From Streptomyces resistomycificus (GTDB taxonomy: Bacteria; Actinomycetota; Actinomycetes; Streptomycetales; Streptomycetaceae), in contig NZ_KQ948995.1 of assembly GCF_001514265.1 (NCBI RefSeq), forward strand, positions 248,001 through 312,000: a DNA stretch of 64,000 nt, in the 5' to 3' direction. The notes under the pieces were generated by a model. That model did no database searches. It had not been told where the DNA came from and saw only the letters and a list, made by a program, of their open reading frames with translations. How positions within the stretch are numbered: position 1 is the stretch's first letter; each line of letters opens with the position of its first letter. The position numbers and the translations under genes were made by a program. Positions 1 through 8,718 of the stretch are shown here, piece after piece.

Positions 1-105
1 GGCCGGGCGGGTGGAGAGTGCGTCCCTCAGCCAGTCGTCACACAGGGCGCGGGCCGAGGCCTCCCACTCCTGGAAGGAGCGGGGACGAGCGGTCACGGGG
101 CTCAC
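1..105 (-). CDS. Partial CDS, N-terminus of an unrecognised protein
   Basis: An open frame runs off the left edge. Reading the minus strand from a GTG at 105 (alternative GTG at 96) gives an N-terminus with a Trp-containing helix (QEWEASARALCDDWLRDAL) and good Streptomyces third-position GC. There is no clear Shine-Dalgarno sequence. A short ATG frame (start near 137) ends with a TGA that overlaps the GTG, so translation could be coupled. The family cannot be named from about 35 residues. Confidence 0.35.
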   Translation of the reverse strand, partial: MSPVTARPRSFQEWEASARALCDDWLRDALSTRPA

Positions 106-232
106 CGGAGGACTTCGAGGTCCGCCTTTCGCATCATCATGCGGAGATCGTGACACCGACGCCGGCAGTGGGCAAGCGAGTTATCGGCTGCCTGTGTCTC
201 CTGCTGGAAGCCGGGGTGGGGGCCGGGATGGA

Positions 233-256
233 GGCCGCCGCCCTCGGACGGCGGCC
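233..256 (-). terminator. Hairpin downstream of the GH51 gene
   Basis: Perfect 8-bp GC stem (233-240 with 249-256) and an 8-nt loop, 14 nt past the stop of the arabinofuranosidase gene. There is no T-tract, as is usual for Streptomyces terminators. Confidence 0.5.
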
Positions 257-269
257 CCCACGATTCCGG

Positions 270-2753
270 CTACCGCTGCCTGATCCTCAGGAAGGTGATC
301 GAGTTCGCCGGGAAGGTGTACGTGAACCGGTCGGAGACTCCTTCGTAGGTGGACGACACCGGTGCCACCGCGGTGGCCGTCTCGGTGTTCACCGCGTCCG
401 GCGCGGCGGCCAGCGTGGTGACCTTCGCCCGGGAGCGGACCTTGGCACCGCCGAGGTCGATCGCCGTACGGGCGGCCGAGGACTGGGCGTTGACGACCTT
501 GACGATCAGGTCACCGGTCTTCCTGTCCTTGGTGACGACCTGCCGGAACGGCTCGGCCGGCTTGTCGTCGGTGAAGCTGCCCCATTCCTGACCGTCGAGG
601 TAGAGGGTGACCTGCCGGCCCCGCACCTTGACGTCGATGTCGTAGGCGCGGCCGGTCTCGACCGAACCGGCCTTGGACAGGAGCGTCGACTTGCCGCCGT
701 CCACGGCCTGTTCGACGGCGGACTGGGTGTTGTTCCAGCCGCCCAGGTTCCACCAGTAGTAGTTCCCGGTGTCCTTGACTCCGAAGGCGACGAGGAAGCC
801 CTCCTTGCCGGCCTTCTTGGTGGCCTTCACATGCAGGTCGTAGTCGTGCCAGGACGGGTCGCCGGCCGAGACCATGGTGTTCTCGGCGGCCACGTCGGTC
901 TGCGCGTACTGCCCGTCCTGGACGCTCCAGCTGCCGCCGCCGGTGTGGGTCCACTGCGAGGCGTCACCGGAGAAGTCGTCGGTGAGCAGGGTCTCGCCGT
1001 CGGCGCCGGTGACCTTCACGTCGTCGTACGCCGCCGTGGTCGCCCACGTCGACAGGCCGACGGCGCCGGTGATCGGGGCCAGCAGCGACGGTGTTCCGGT
1101 GGCCGTGGAGGGCACCACCCGGTCGCCGACGTTGTTCATGAACAGCTTCTGGACCTCGTAGTTGGCGGAGTTCCAGGAGGCGTGGTTGTTGAACCACACC
1201 ATGTCCGGGCGCCACTGCACGTAGTCCTCGTTGGCGAACAGCGGGGCGTAGGAGGCGAGTTTGACGATGTCGGCGTTGCGCTCCAGCCCGGTCATGAAGG
1301 CGGCTTCGGCGAGGCCGTTCTTGAAGGCGTTGCCCTGGGAGGCGTACTCGCCGAGGAAGACCTTGGGCCCGTTGCGGTCGTAGGAGTCGTAGCGGCCGTT
1401 GTTCTGGAGGAACCACTGCGGGCTGTTGTAGTAGTGCTCGTCGACCATGTCGACCTTGGCCTCGCGGTTGAGCTGCCAGGCCGTGTCGAAGGTCGAACCG
1501 GTGTCGTCGGGACCGGAGTTGGAGACCACGGTGATGTCCGGGTACTTCGCTTCGATGGCCGTGCGGAACTGCTTGAACCGGGCCATGAACTCGACCGGCA
1601 GGTTCTCCTCGTTGCCGACCCCGATGTGGGTGAGGTGGAAGGGCTCGGGGTGGCCCATCTGCGCCCGCTTCCGGCCCCAGGTCGAGGTCACCGGTCCGTT
1701 GGCGAACTCGATGAGGTCCAGGGCGTCCTGGATGTGCCGCTTGAGCAGCGCCTCGTCGTCGGTGGCCTTGTTCTGGCCGCAGCCGGTCACCAGGGCCGGG
1801 ACGACGGGCAGCGGCATCGCGCCGACGTCCTCGGAGAAGCGGAAGTACTCGTAGTAGCCGAGGCCGTAACTCTGGTTGTAACCCCAGAAGTTGGAGTTGG
1901 TGGCGCGCTCCTCGACCGGGCCGATGGTGTCCTTCCACTGGTAGGACCGCTTGCGCTGCCAGTTCGAGGCCTCGCTGTAGTCCTCCATGGAGCCGGTGTT
2001 GACCAGGCAGCCGCCGGGGAAGCGCACGAAGCCCGGGTGCAGGGCGGCGACCTTCTCGGCGAGGTCCTTGCGCAGGCCGTTGGACTGGTGCTTGTAGGTG
2101 TCGCGCGGGAAGAGGGACACCATGTCCAGGGCCGCGGCGGCGGAGGACGCGACGGACAGCCGGCCGTTGCTGCTGGTGCGGGTCGCGGTGAAGGTGGCGG
2201 TGTACTTGGCCCAGCCGTTCTTGCGCACGGCCACCCTGCGGGCGGTGGCGAGCGTGCCGTCGGCGTCCTGGAGGGTGACGGTGAGGGTGGCGGCGCCGGT
2301 GGCGCGGGCCCACACCGAGAAGTCGTACTTCTTGCCCTCGTCGACGTGGACGCCGGTGTTGTAGCCGGCGTTCGTCACGGAGGAACCGGCCGCCAGGGAC
2401 AGGTAGTTGCGGTTGCGGTCGTTGAGCCGGCCGTCGTCGTTCACGACCTGCGCGGTGCCGTCGACGGTCCAGGAGGTGAGGGGCGTGTACGAGGTGTTGT
2501 CGGCGGTGGAGTACTCGAAGGACCGGTTCTGCACGAGCTCGGCGTACAGCCCGCCGTCGGCTGCCCGGTTGATGTCCTCGAAGAAGACGCCGTACATCGA
2601 GTCGTCGATCTTCGCGCCCTGGGCGGCCGGATCGACGGTGATCGCGTAGTCGGTGACGTCCTCGGCATGCGCGGGCGCCGGGATCAGGCCGGCGGCCACC
2701 AGGAGGGCGGTGGCCGTGAGACCGAGTCTCCAGCGGGTGCAATTGCGTGACAT
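270..2753 (-). CDS. Secreted GH51 alpha-L-arabinofuranosidase
   Basis: Releases terminal alpha-L-arabinofuranose from hemicellulose outside the cell. The 827-residue protein starts at the ATG at 2753, directly before a Sec signal (basic start, then LTATALLVAAGLIPAPAHA, cleavage after AHA). Domains in order: a jelly-roll carbohydrate-binding-like region (about 60-210), the (beta/alpha)8 GH51 barrel with acid/base Glu in VGNEEN (about 380) and nucleophile Glu in FLGEYAS (about 466), an inserted beta-sandwich of the 3-keto-disaccharide-hydrolase/LamG type (about 590-750), then the C-terminal arabinofuranosidase beta domain. A longer start at 2828 would bury the signal peptide and is rejected. 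Monocistronic; it diverges from the DUF6314 gene across 164 bp. The fold is clear, substrate preference is inferred. Confidence 0.9.
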   Translation of the reverse strand: MSRNCTRWRLGLTATALLVAAGLIPAPAHAEDVTDYAITVDPAAQGAKIDDSMYGVFFEDINRAADGGLYAELVQNRSFEYSTADNTSYTPLTSWTVDGTAQVVNDDGRLNDRNRNYLSLAAGSSVTNAGYNTGVHVDEGKKYDFSVWARATGAATLTVTLQDADGTLATARRVAVRKNGWAKYTATFTATRTSSNGRLSVASSAAAALDMVSLFPRDTYKHQSNGLRKDLAEKVAALHPGFVRFPGGCLVNTGSMEDYSEASNWQRKRSYQWKDTIGPVEERATNSNFWGYNQSYGLGYYEYFRFSEDVGAMPLPVVPALVTGCGQNKATDDEALLKRHIQDALDLIEFANGPVTSTWGRKRAQMGHPEPFHLTHIGVGNEENLPVEFMARFKQFRTAIEAKYPDITVVSNSGPDDTGSTFDTAWQLNREAKVDMVDEHYYNSPQWFLQNNGRYDSYDRNGPKVFLGEYASQGNAFKNGLAEAAFMTGLERNADIVKLASYAPLFANEDYVQWRPDMVWFNNHASWNSANYEVQKLFMNNVGDRVVPSTATGTPSLLAPITGAVGLSTWATTAAYDDVKVTGADGETLLTDDFSGDASQWTHTGGGSWSVQDGQYAQTDVAAENTMVSAGDPSWHDYDLHVKATKKAGKEGFLVAFGVKDTGNYYWWNLGGWNNTQSAVEQAVDGGKSTLLSKAGSVETGRAYDIDVKVRGRQVTLYLDGQEWGSFTDDKPAEPFRQVVTKDRKTGDLIVKVVNAQSSAARTAIDLGGAKVRSRAKVTTLAAAPDAVNTETATAVAPVSSTYEGVSDRFTYTFPANSITFLRIRQR

Positions 2754-2917
2754 TGATACTCCGCGGCTCTGGGGGTGTGGAGTTGTGTGCGGTGCAGTGG
2801 TTCGAGAGTAGTTCGAGATCTCGGACAATGATCAGCACTTCGAACGGCAAGATAGGTAGGAGGCAGGGACGCGTCAATGGGTCGCACCAGACCGGAGGGG
2901 ACGGAGGGCGGGAAGGG

Positions 2918-3361
2918 ATGGGCGAGTTCTGGCCAGTGCCGGACGTACTGGCGTATCTGGCGGGGAGCTGGCGTGTGCGGCGTTCCGTGCGGGATCTGGC
3001 GAGCGGCGCGGACGGCCGGTTCGCCGGCACGACGACTTTCGGCCCACTGGACGGCGGCGGACTACTGCACCGGGAGTCCGGCATCTTCACCTGGCAAGGC
3101 GTCTCCCGCCCCGCCGAACGCGCCCTGCGGTACCTGCCGGGCAGCTCGCCCGGCACGGCGGACGTGTGCTTCGCCGACGGGAGGCCCTTCCACGACCTGG
3201 ACCTGACCTCCGGCCGCCATGTCGCCGACCACCCCTGCGCGGCGGACCTCTACCGCGGCGAGTTCACCGTCCGGGACGGGGACCACTGGCGGACCGTGTG
3301 GCGGGTGGGCGGCCCCGCGAAGGACCTGGTCCTCACCACCGACTACGTCCGCGAGAGCTGA
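2918..3361 (+). CDS. DUF6314 family protein
   Basis: 147 residues, function unknown. The start at ATG 2918 has a GA-rich ribosome site (ggaaggg) and puts the conserved block EFWPVPDVLAYLAGSWRV at the N-terminus. The body is a small beta-rich barrel-like fold with repeated FxG and LY/DL motifs (GRFAGTTTFGPL, DLYRGEFTV), no signal peptide and no membrane segment, so probably cytosolic ligand binding. It diverges from the GH51 gene and converges with the next gene, whose last codons overlap its end by 19 bp. Family assignment is from memory of the motif pattern. Confidence 0.6.
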   Translation: MGEFWPVPDVLAYLAGSWRVRRSVRDLASGADGRFAGTTTFGPLDGGGLLHRESGIFTWQGVSRPAERALRYLPGSSPGTADVCFADGRPFHDLDLTSGRHVADHPCAADLYRGEFTVRDGDHWRTVWRVGGPAKDLVLTTDYVRES

Positions 3362-3936
3362 GTCGACACACCGTCGAGGCGGAGGTTCCAGCGTCCGGCC
3401 CGCCCCGTGACGACAGTCGTCGACAGCGGACGGACGTCGATGTTCCAGTACGTCGAGGGCGGCGCCTTCAGGGCGTACACCAGGGCGGCACGGATGACCG
3501 AGGGCTCGGCCACGGCGACGATCCGGCCGCCGTCCTCCACGGGCCGGGTGTCGAGCCAGCCGCCGACCCGGTTGATGAACTCCAGCAGCGACTCCCCGCC
3601 GTGCGGCGTGCCGTTCGGATCGGCGAGCCAGGCGTCCACGGCCTCCGGCTCCCGGGCCATCGCCTCCCCGAGCGTGAGCCCGCGCCAGCGCCCCATGTCA
3701 CAGTCCCGCAGGGCGAGTTGCACCAGCGGCGCGTACCCGAGGCCGTCCCCGGTGGCGCGGCTGCGCGGGGTCGGCGAGCAGTAGCGCAGCTCGGCCGCCG
3801 CGAGTGGGATCAGGTCCTGGGCGACCTGTTGCACCTCGCCCCAGCCGGCCTGGTCCAGCGGACGGTCGTCCTCGAAGCGCTCGGCGAGCAGCGGGGAGCT
3901 GCGCGCGGCGGCGACGAACGTGACCCGTAGTTGCAT
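3343..3936 (-). CDS. Histidine-phosphatase-fold protein lacking catalytic histidines
   Basis: 197 residues with the outline of the histidine phosphatase (phosphoglycerate mutase-like) superfamily: an N-terminal strand, a YCSPTPRSRATGDGLG segment matching the usual SSPxxRAxQTA, GRWRGLTLGEA, GGESLLEFINRV (usual GES..E..R) and a C-terminal strand. The RHG signature is replaced by AAARSS (residues 9-14) and the second histidine, normally in SHG, is replaced by VAVAEPS. Both catalytic histidines are therefore absent, so phosphoryl transfer by the usual mechanism is unlikely and a binding or regulatory role is inferred. The start at 3936 is the first in-frame ATG that gives the conserved strand. 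Its 3' end overlaps the DUF6314 gene by 19 bp. Confidence 0.7.
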   Translation of the reverse strand: MQLRVTFVAAARSSPLLAERFEDDRPLDQAGWGEVQQVAQDLIPLAAAELRYCSPTPRSRATGDGLGYAPLVQLALRDCDMGRWRGLTLGEAMAREPEAVDAWLADPNGTPHGGESLLEFINRVGGWLDTRPVEDGGRIVAVAEPSVIRAALVYALKAPPSTYWNIDVRPLSTTVVTGRAGRWNLRLDGVSTQLSRT

Positions 3937-4003
3937 GCGGCGATGGTGAGTCGCGAAAGTGCGCAGGTCAAGGGGTGTTACCTGGGAGTTATCCGAGCGG
4001 CCG

Positions 4004-4438
4004 TCAAAGGACCAGCGCCATCCACTGGTCCGGCTTCTCCAGCGACGCGAACCCGAGCTTCCCGTACACCCCGTGGGCGTCGTCCGTGGCCAGCAGGATC
4101 CGCCGCAGCCCGTACGGCCGCAGGTGCTCGCGCACGGCCGCGACGAGCGCCGTACCGATGCCCTTGCCGCGCACCGAGGGGTCGACGTACACGTCGCACA
4201 GCCACGCGAAGGTGGCCCGGTCCGTGACGACCCGGGCATACGCCACCTGATCGCCGGAAACCGCCTCGTACACCCCGAAGTTGAGTGATCCGTCGACGGC
4301 CCGGTCCTGCTTCTCGCGGGTCCGCCCGATCGCCCAGTACGCGTCAGCGGACAGCCAGCGGTGCACGCGCTCGGCGTCGATGCGGTCGGTGTCGGCGGAG
4401 ATCTCGTAGCCCTCGGCGAGCGGCGGGGTGTCGGTCAT
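4004..4438 (-). CDS. GNAT family N-acetyltransferase
   Basis: 144-residue acyl-CoA-dependent acetyltransferase. The acetyl-CoA pyrophosphate loop is VRGKGIGTALV (Q/RxxGxG/A type) preceded by the DVYVDPS strand, and the C-terminal GVYGKLGF motif is the usual YxKxGF. The start at ATG 4438 gives a normal GNAT length; upstream codons are repeat-derived. No strong ribosome site is visible. The substrate cannot be deduced. The 123 bp between it and the upstream MocR gene contain a 28-bp tandem repeat. Confidence 0.85.
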   Translation of the reverse strand: MTDTPPLAEGYEISADTDRIDAERVHRWLSADAYWAIGRTREKQDRAVDGSLNFGVYEAVSGDQVAYARVVTDRATFAWLCDVYVDPSVRGKGIGTALVAAVREHLRPYGLRRILLATDDAHGVYGKLGFASLEKPDQWMALVL

Positions 4439-4520
4439 GCGGGGAGATTCGCAGGTCGCGCACGAGCGCGTCGAGCGGTTTTCGCCCCGCCTCGCGTCTG
4501 CGGCCGCGGACGCGTACCGG

Positions 4521-4595
4521 CTGGAGCACGGCGTCACAGGCGACCCGACTGGAGCACGACGTCACAGGCGACCCGACTGGAGCACGGCGTCACAG
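4521..4595. repeat. 28-bp tandem direct repeat (2.7 copies)
   Basis: Copies start at 4521, 4549 and 4577 (the third is cut at 19 bp) and differ at one base. The repeat contains the last codons and stop of the minus-strand MocR gene; since 28 is not a multiple of three, the extra copies lie out of frame beyond the stop. Confidence 0.9.
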
Positions 4596-6040
4596 CCGGC
4601 CCGGAGCCGCCGTACTCCTTCCGCGATCTCCTGCGGACCGGCCACCGCCGCGAAGCTCAACCGGATGTGCCCGGCCGGGGGTTCGGCGCTGAAGTAGGGG
4701 CGGCCGGGGGTGATGGCGACGCCCGCGCGCAGGGCGGCCGCCACCAGGGCGGACTCGCCCCCGGAGCCGAAAGCCTGGGAGGTGTCCCCGGTGCCGTCGG
4801 GCAGGCGCAGCCAGAGGTGGTAGCCGCCCGACGGGATGTGCGGGAGCGCGAGTTCGGGCAGGTCCAGCCGCAGCGCGGCCGTCATCGCGTCCCGCCGGGC
4901 CTTCAGCTCCGCCGACACCGCGCGCAGATGGCGCGGCCAGGCGGGCGAGCCGACGAGTTCGAGCGCCGCCTCCTGCAGCGGCCGGGGCACGAAGAAGGTG
5001 TCGACGACCTGGATGGCGCGCAGCCGCTCCAGCACCGGCCCGTGCGCGGCGAGCGCGCTCACCCGGAAGCTGGGCGAGGTGGCCTTGGTCAGCGAACCGA
5101 CGTGGACGACGACGCCGTCGGGGTCGTCGGCGGCCAGCGGACGCGGCAACGGTCCCGCGTCCTCGTGCACGAGCCGTCGTACGAAGTCGTCCTCGACGAC
5201 GAACGCGCCCGCCTCGCGCGCGATGCGCAGCACCTCACCGCGCCGCTCGGGCGCGAGCACGGCTCCGGTCGGGTTCTGGAACAACGGCTGGCAGACGAAG
5301 AGCCGGGCGCCGGTGGCCCGGAAGGCGTCCGCGAGCAGGGCCGGCCGTACACCGTCGGCGTCCACCGGCACCGGGACCGGGCGCAGCCCGGCCGCGCGGG
5401 CGATCGCCAGCATGCCCGGGTAGGTGGGCGACTCGACGAGCACGGGCGCGCCGGGCGGGGCGAGCGCGCGCAGGGCGGTGGTCAGCGCGGACTGGCCGCC
5501 CGAGGTGATCAGCACCTCCGCGGCCGTGACGGCCCCGCCGATGCTGCGCGCGAACCACTCCCGCAGCTCCGGCAGCCCTTCCATGGGCGGTCTCCCCCAG
5601 GCTCCCGGGCGGCGGCCCGCCCTGGAGAGGGCCGCGGCCATCGCCCGCTCGGGTTGCAGGGAGGGGTGCAGATAGCCGCCGTTGAACTCGATGACGCCCG
5701 GCGCCGGAGCGGCCAGCGAGACCAGGACCCCGGAGGCGTCCACCGAGCGCGGCACGAGGTCGGCGGTGTCGCCCGCGCTGAGGGCGACCTCCTGCCAGGA
5801 GGTGTCCCCCACGGCGCCGGTCTCCGCACGCGGCCGGGCCCGGAAGGCGCCGGCGCCGGGCCGGGTGACCACCAGCCCTTCGGCGGCGAGCTGCCCCAGG
5901 GCCCTCGAGACGGTCACCGGGCTGACCCTGAAGCGCTCGACGAGGGCACGGCTCGACGGGAGCTTCTCACCGGGAGAGTAGCGGTCCAGCTCTCTGCGCA
6001 ACCGTTCCGCCAGGTCATCCACGCTGCTACGCTCTTGCAT
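4562..6040 (-). CDS. MocR/GabR-type regulator (GntR DNA-binding domain fused to PLP aminotransferase fold)
   Basis: 492 residues. An N-terminal winged helix (about 10-75, LPSSRALVERFRVSPVTVSRALGQLAAEG) is followed by a fold-type I aminotransferase domain with the PLP-anchoring lysine in GSLTKATSPS (about 317), TSGGQSALT and EDDFVRRL. Such proteins sense PLP or amino-acid adducts rather than act as transaminases. The ATG at 6040 (CAT on the plus strand) overlaps the start codon of the divergent EamA exporter, and a 10-bp palindrome lies just beyond, so it very likely controls that exporter and itself. The C-terminus ends inside a 28-bp tandem repeat. Confidence 0.9.
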   Translation of the reverse strand: MQERSSVDDLAERLRRELDRYSPGEKLPSSRALVERFRVSPVTVSRALGQLAAEGLVVTRPGAGAFRARPRAETGAVGDTSWQEVALSAGDTADLVPRSVDASGVLVSLAAPAPGVIEFNGGYLHPSLQPERAMAAALSRAGRRPGAWGRPPMEGLPELREWFARSIGGAVTAAEVLITSGGQSALTTALRALAPPGAPVLVESPTYPGMLAIARAAGLRPVPVPVDADGVRPALLADAFRATGARLFVCQPLFQNPTGAVLAPERRGEVLRIAREAGAFVVEDDFVRRLVHEDAGPLPRPLAADDPDGVVVHVGSLTKATSPSFRVSALAAHGPVLERLRAIQVVDTFFVPRPLQEAALELVGSPAWPRHLRAVSAELKARRDAMTAALRLDLPELALPHIPSGGYHLWLRLPDGTGDTSQAFGSGGESALVAAALRAGVAITPGRPYFSAEPPAGHIRLSFAAVAGPQEIAEGVRRLRAGCDAVLQSGRL

Positions 6041-6061
6041 GAGAGCACAGAGTAGCGCTAC
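6026..6061. promoter_or_regulatory. Divergent start/operator region of the MocR-EamA pair
   Basis: Nested dyads: GTAGCGCTAC (6052-6061, perfect palindrome), GCTCT/AGAGC (6031-6035 with 6042-6046) around the shared start codons and GCTAC/GTAGC arms (6026-6030 with 6052-6056). There is no room for a ribosome site on either side without entering the other gene, so at least one transcript is probably leaderless. Operator function is inferred. Confidence 0.4.
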
Positions 6062-6986
6062 CGCGCCGCACCGGATAGCGGTCACCACCCCGATCGGGAC
6101 GAGCGGACCCGGCACGCCCGCACCAGGCACCCCCGCAGCCGGCACCCTGCAGGCCGCCCTGGGCGTCGTCGCGTTCTCCCTCACCTTCCCCGCCACCGCC
6201 TGGGGCCTGGAGGGCTTCGGCCCCTGGTCCCTGGTCGCCGTGCGCGGCGTCCTCGCCGCGGTGATCGCGGGCGGCTGTCTGCTGGCCCTGCGCGTCCCGC
6301 TGCCCGGCCGCCGGCACTGGCCGGGCCTCGCGGTGGTCGCCGCCGGTGTCGTCGTCGGCTTCCCGCTGCTCACCACGCTCGCCCTGGAGACCTCCACCAC
6401 CGCGCACGCCGCCGTGGTGGTCGGTCTGCTCCCGCTGACCACCGCCCTCGGGTCCGCGCTGCGCATGGGCACCCGCCCGTCCCGCACCTTCTGGGCGGCG
6501 GCGCTCGCGGGCGCGGCGGCGGTGGCCGCCTTCACCGTGCAGCAGAGCGGCGGCGCCCTCGGCACCGCCGACCTCTACCTCTTCGCCGCGCTTCTGGTGT
6601 GCGCGGCCGGCTACACCGAGGGCGGCCGGCTGGCCCGGGTCATGCCGGGCTGGCAGGTCATCGGCTGGGCCCTGGTGCTGTGCCTGCCGCTCGCCGTCCC
6701 CGCCGCCGCGGTGGCGCTGTCGTACGAACCCGTCCACCTCACCGCCCACAGCGTGGCCGGGCTGCTGTGGGTCGCCGCGGGCTCGCAGTTCCTCGGCCTG
6801 GTCGTCTGGTACCGGGGCATGGCCGCCGTCGGCATCCCCAAGGCCAGCCAGTTGCAGTTGGCCCAGCCGCTGCTCACACTGGTGTGGTCGGTGCTGCTGC
6901 TCGGCGAGCACCTGACGGTGGCCGCACCGCTGACGGCCGCGGCGGTGCTGGTGTGCATCGCGGTCACCCAGCGGGCGCGAGGCTGA
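6039..6986 (+). CDS. EamA-family (DMT) exporter
   Basis: 315 residues with about ten hydrophobic segments arranged as two EamA repeats (about 25-155 and 165-310), each with the usual short helices and Gly/Pro kinks, for example PATAWGLEGFGPWSLVAVRG. A cytoplasmic membrane metabolite or amino-acid exporter; the substrate is unknown. The ATG at 6039 shares bases with the start of the MocR gene, pointing to a dedicated regulator. The first 25 residues are a Pro/Gly/Thr-rich hydrophilic stretch, so a later start is possible, but no ATG or GTG with a ribosome site precedes the first membrane helix. Confidence 0.85.
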   Translation: MRAQSSATAPHRIAVTTPIGTSGPGTPAPGTPAAGTLQAALGVVAFSLTFPATAWGLEGFGPWSLVAVRGVLAAVIAGGCLLALRVPLPGRRHWPGLAVVAAGVVVGFPLLTTLALETSTTAHAAVVVGLLPLTTALGSALRMGTRPSRTFWAAALAGAAAVAAFTVQQSGGALGTADLYLFAALLVCAAGYTEGGRLARVMPGWQVIGWALVLCLPLAVPAAAVALSYEPVHLTAHSVAGLLWVAAGSQFLGLVVWYRGMAAVGIPKASQLQLAQPLLTLVWSVLLLGEHLTVAAPLTAAAVLVCIAVTQRARG

Positions 6987-7004
6987 GCGGCGCGCACGCA
7001 CCGG

Positions 7005-7032
7005 TTCCGACCGGGCCCCTGCGCCGTAGACT
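7005..7032 (+). promoter_or_regulatory. Putative sigma70-type promoter for DUF1918
   Basis: TTCCGA (7005-7010), a 16-bp spacer and TAGACT (7027-7032), followed by a GAGGAGG ribosome site and the ATG at 7080. Confidence 0.4.
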
Positions 7033-7079
7033 CAAGGCCACGGACCGATGCTCCCGCACCTGGTGAGGAGGCCCGACAG

Positions 7080-7274
7080 ATGCGTGCAACCGTGGGCGAC
7101 CAGCTCGTACAGCACGGCAGGGTGGTCGGACAGCACGACAAGGTCGGCGAGATCGTCGAAGTGATGGGGCACGAGGGCACTCCCCCGTACCGCGTCCGCT
7201 TCGAGGACGGGCACGAGGGCGTGTGCTCACCCGGCCCCGACACCGAGATCCGGCACCGCGAAATGGACCACTGA
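7080..7274 (+). CDS. DUF1918 small protein
   Basis: 64 residues matching the DUF1918 SH3-like fold: VGDQLVQHGRVVGQHDKVGEIVEV, then GTPPYRVRFEDGHEGVCSPGPD. A strong GAGGAGG site lies 11 bp upstream. Soluble and acidic, function unknown. It converges with the glycoside hydrolase gene at 7291. Confidence 0.85.
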   Translation: MRATVGDQLVQHGRVVGQHDKVGEIVEVMGHEGTPPYRVRFEDGHEGVCSPGPDTEIRHREMDH

Positions 7275-7290
7275 GCCCCGTCCGGCCGGT

Positions 7291-8538
7291 TCAGCGCGGG
7301 GGCGTCGCCGGCTGACCGTAGTGGTCGGCGACCACCCGGGCCATCGCGCCGATCGGGTCCGCCGCGACCTCCCTCGCGGCGAAGAACACATGCCCGCGCA
7401 CCTCCGGATGGCGTTGCGCGAGCGTGAGATGCCGGGAGAGCTCGGCGGGGTCCTGCCAGGGTGCGGGCTGCCCATCGGCCCCCGCCTTGTACAGCGCCTC
7501 ACCGGCGTACAGCTGTGTGCCGGTGCCCCGTGCCACCTCGGCCCACCAGGGCAGCAGCTCGGCGTAGTCGGCGGCGGCGAAGCCGATGTGCCAGTACAGC
7601 TGCGGGACGATGTAGTCGATCCAGTTCTCGCGGACCCACCTGCGGGTGTCGGCGTGCAGGTCGTCGTACGTCTGCAGGGCCCGGGTGTGAGAACCGCGAG
7701 GGTCGGTGGTGGCGTTGCGCCACACCCCGAAGGGGCTGATACCGAAGCGCACACCCGGCCGGACCTTCTTGACGCGGGCCGAGGTCTCGCGCACCAGCAG
7801 GTCGATGTTGTCGCGCCGCCACGCCGCCCGGCTGGGGAAGCCGCCGCCGTACCGGTCGTAGGCGTCACCGTCGTCGAAGGTCTGGCCCGCCACGGGATAC
7901 GGATAGAAGTAGTCGTCGAAGTGCACGGCGTCGACGGGGTACTTCTCCACCGCGTCGAGCATCGCGTCCTGGACGAAGGCGCGGACCTCGGGCAGCCCCG
8001 GGTTGTAGTACAGCTTCCCGCCGTACGGCACCACCCAGCCCGGGTTGCGGCGGGCCGGGTGGTTCTCCACGAGCCGGCCGGGGTCGGCGTGGATCGCGAT
8101 CCGGTAGGGGTTGAACCAGGCGTGCAGCTCCAGGCCGCGCGCGTGCGCCTCCGTGACGGCCGTGCCCAGCGGGTCCCACCCGGGGTTCTCGCCCTGGGTC
8201 CCGGTGAGGTACCGCGACCAGGGCTCGTACGGGGAGGGCCACAGGGCGTCGGCCGTGGGCCGCGCCTGGAAGAACACCGTGTTGAGGCCGGCCTCCGCGG
8301 CGTGGTCGAGGTGGGCGAGGAGTTCCGCGCGCTGCTCGGCCGCGCTCAGGCCCGGGCGGGAGGGCCAGTCCCGGTTCTCCACGGCCGCCAGCCACACACC
8401 CCGCATCTCGGTGACCCGGCGAGGCACGGCGGACCGGCGGTCCGGCACGGCCACCGCCGCACCGCCCGAGGCCGTCGTGAGCGTCGACAGCGCCGCCAGC
8501 GCGAAAGCCCGACGTGAAAGACGTGAGACACGTCCCAT
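7291..8538 (-). CDS. GHL10-type (DUF187) secreted glycoside hydrolase
   Basis: 415 residues. The N-terminus RLSRRAFALAALSTL has a twin arginine and a hydrophobic stretch, so Tat export is likely. The body is a TIM barrel of the GHL10 family: EMRGVWLAAVENRDWPS, NTVFFQARPTADALWPS, HAWFNPYRI, HFDDYFYPYP (catalytic Asp region) and FGISPFGVWRN. Related proteins act on peptidoglycan or other glycans; here the substrate is inferred only. The start at ATG 8538 lies seven codons after another ATG at 8559; the downstream one puts the twin-arginine motif at the usual distance. Confidence 0.85.
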   Translation of the reverse strand: MGRVSRLSRRAFALAALSTLTTASGGAAVAVPDRRSAVPRRVTEMRGVWLAAVENRDWPSRPGLSAAEQRAELLAHLDHAAEAGLNTVFFQARPTADALWPSPYEPWSRYLTGTQGENPGWDPLGTAVTEAHARGLELHAWFNPYRIAIHADPGRLVENHPARRNPGWVVPYGGKLYYNPGLPEVRAFVQDAMLDAVEKYPVDAVHFDDYFYPYPVAGQTFDDGDAYDRYGGGFPSRAAWRRDNIDLLVRETSARVKKVRPGVRFGISPFGVWRNATTDPRGSHTRALQTYDDLHADTRRWVRENWIDYIVPQLYWHIGFAAADYAELLPWWAEVARGTGTQLYAGEALYKAGADGQPAPWQDPAELSRHLTLAQRHPEVRGHVFFAAREVAADPIGAMARVVADHYGQPATPPR

Positions 8539-8718
8539 CCGCACACCCCCGAACACCACGGATCCGCACGGTCACGGACCGTCTCCGGGCCCCAGAATGC
8601 CCGACGGATGCCCGACCCCGGCGATCGATCATCGATACTTGGCGGTAACGTGCACGAACGGAGCAGCGCACCGGACCCACGGAGCCTGCGATGTCCGTAG
8701 ACCAGCGAAAGGGACGAT

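Noticed and set aside
18..2750. 910-codon plus-strand open frame opposite the GH51 gene
   Set aside because: Low-complexity Gly/Val/Arg composition caused by GC-rich third positions of the real minus-strand gene; no ribosome site or recognisable domain.
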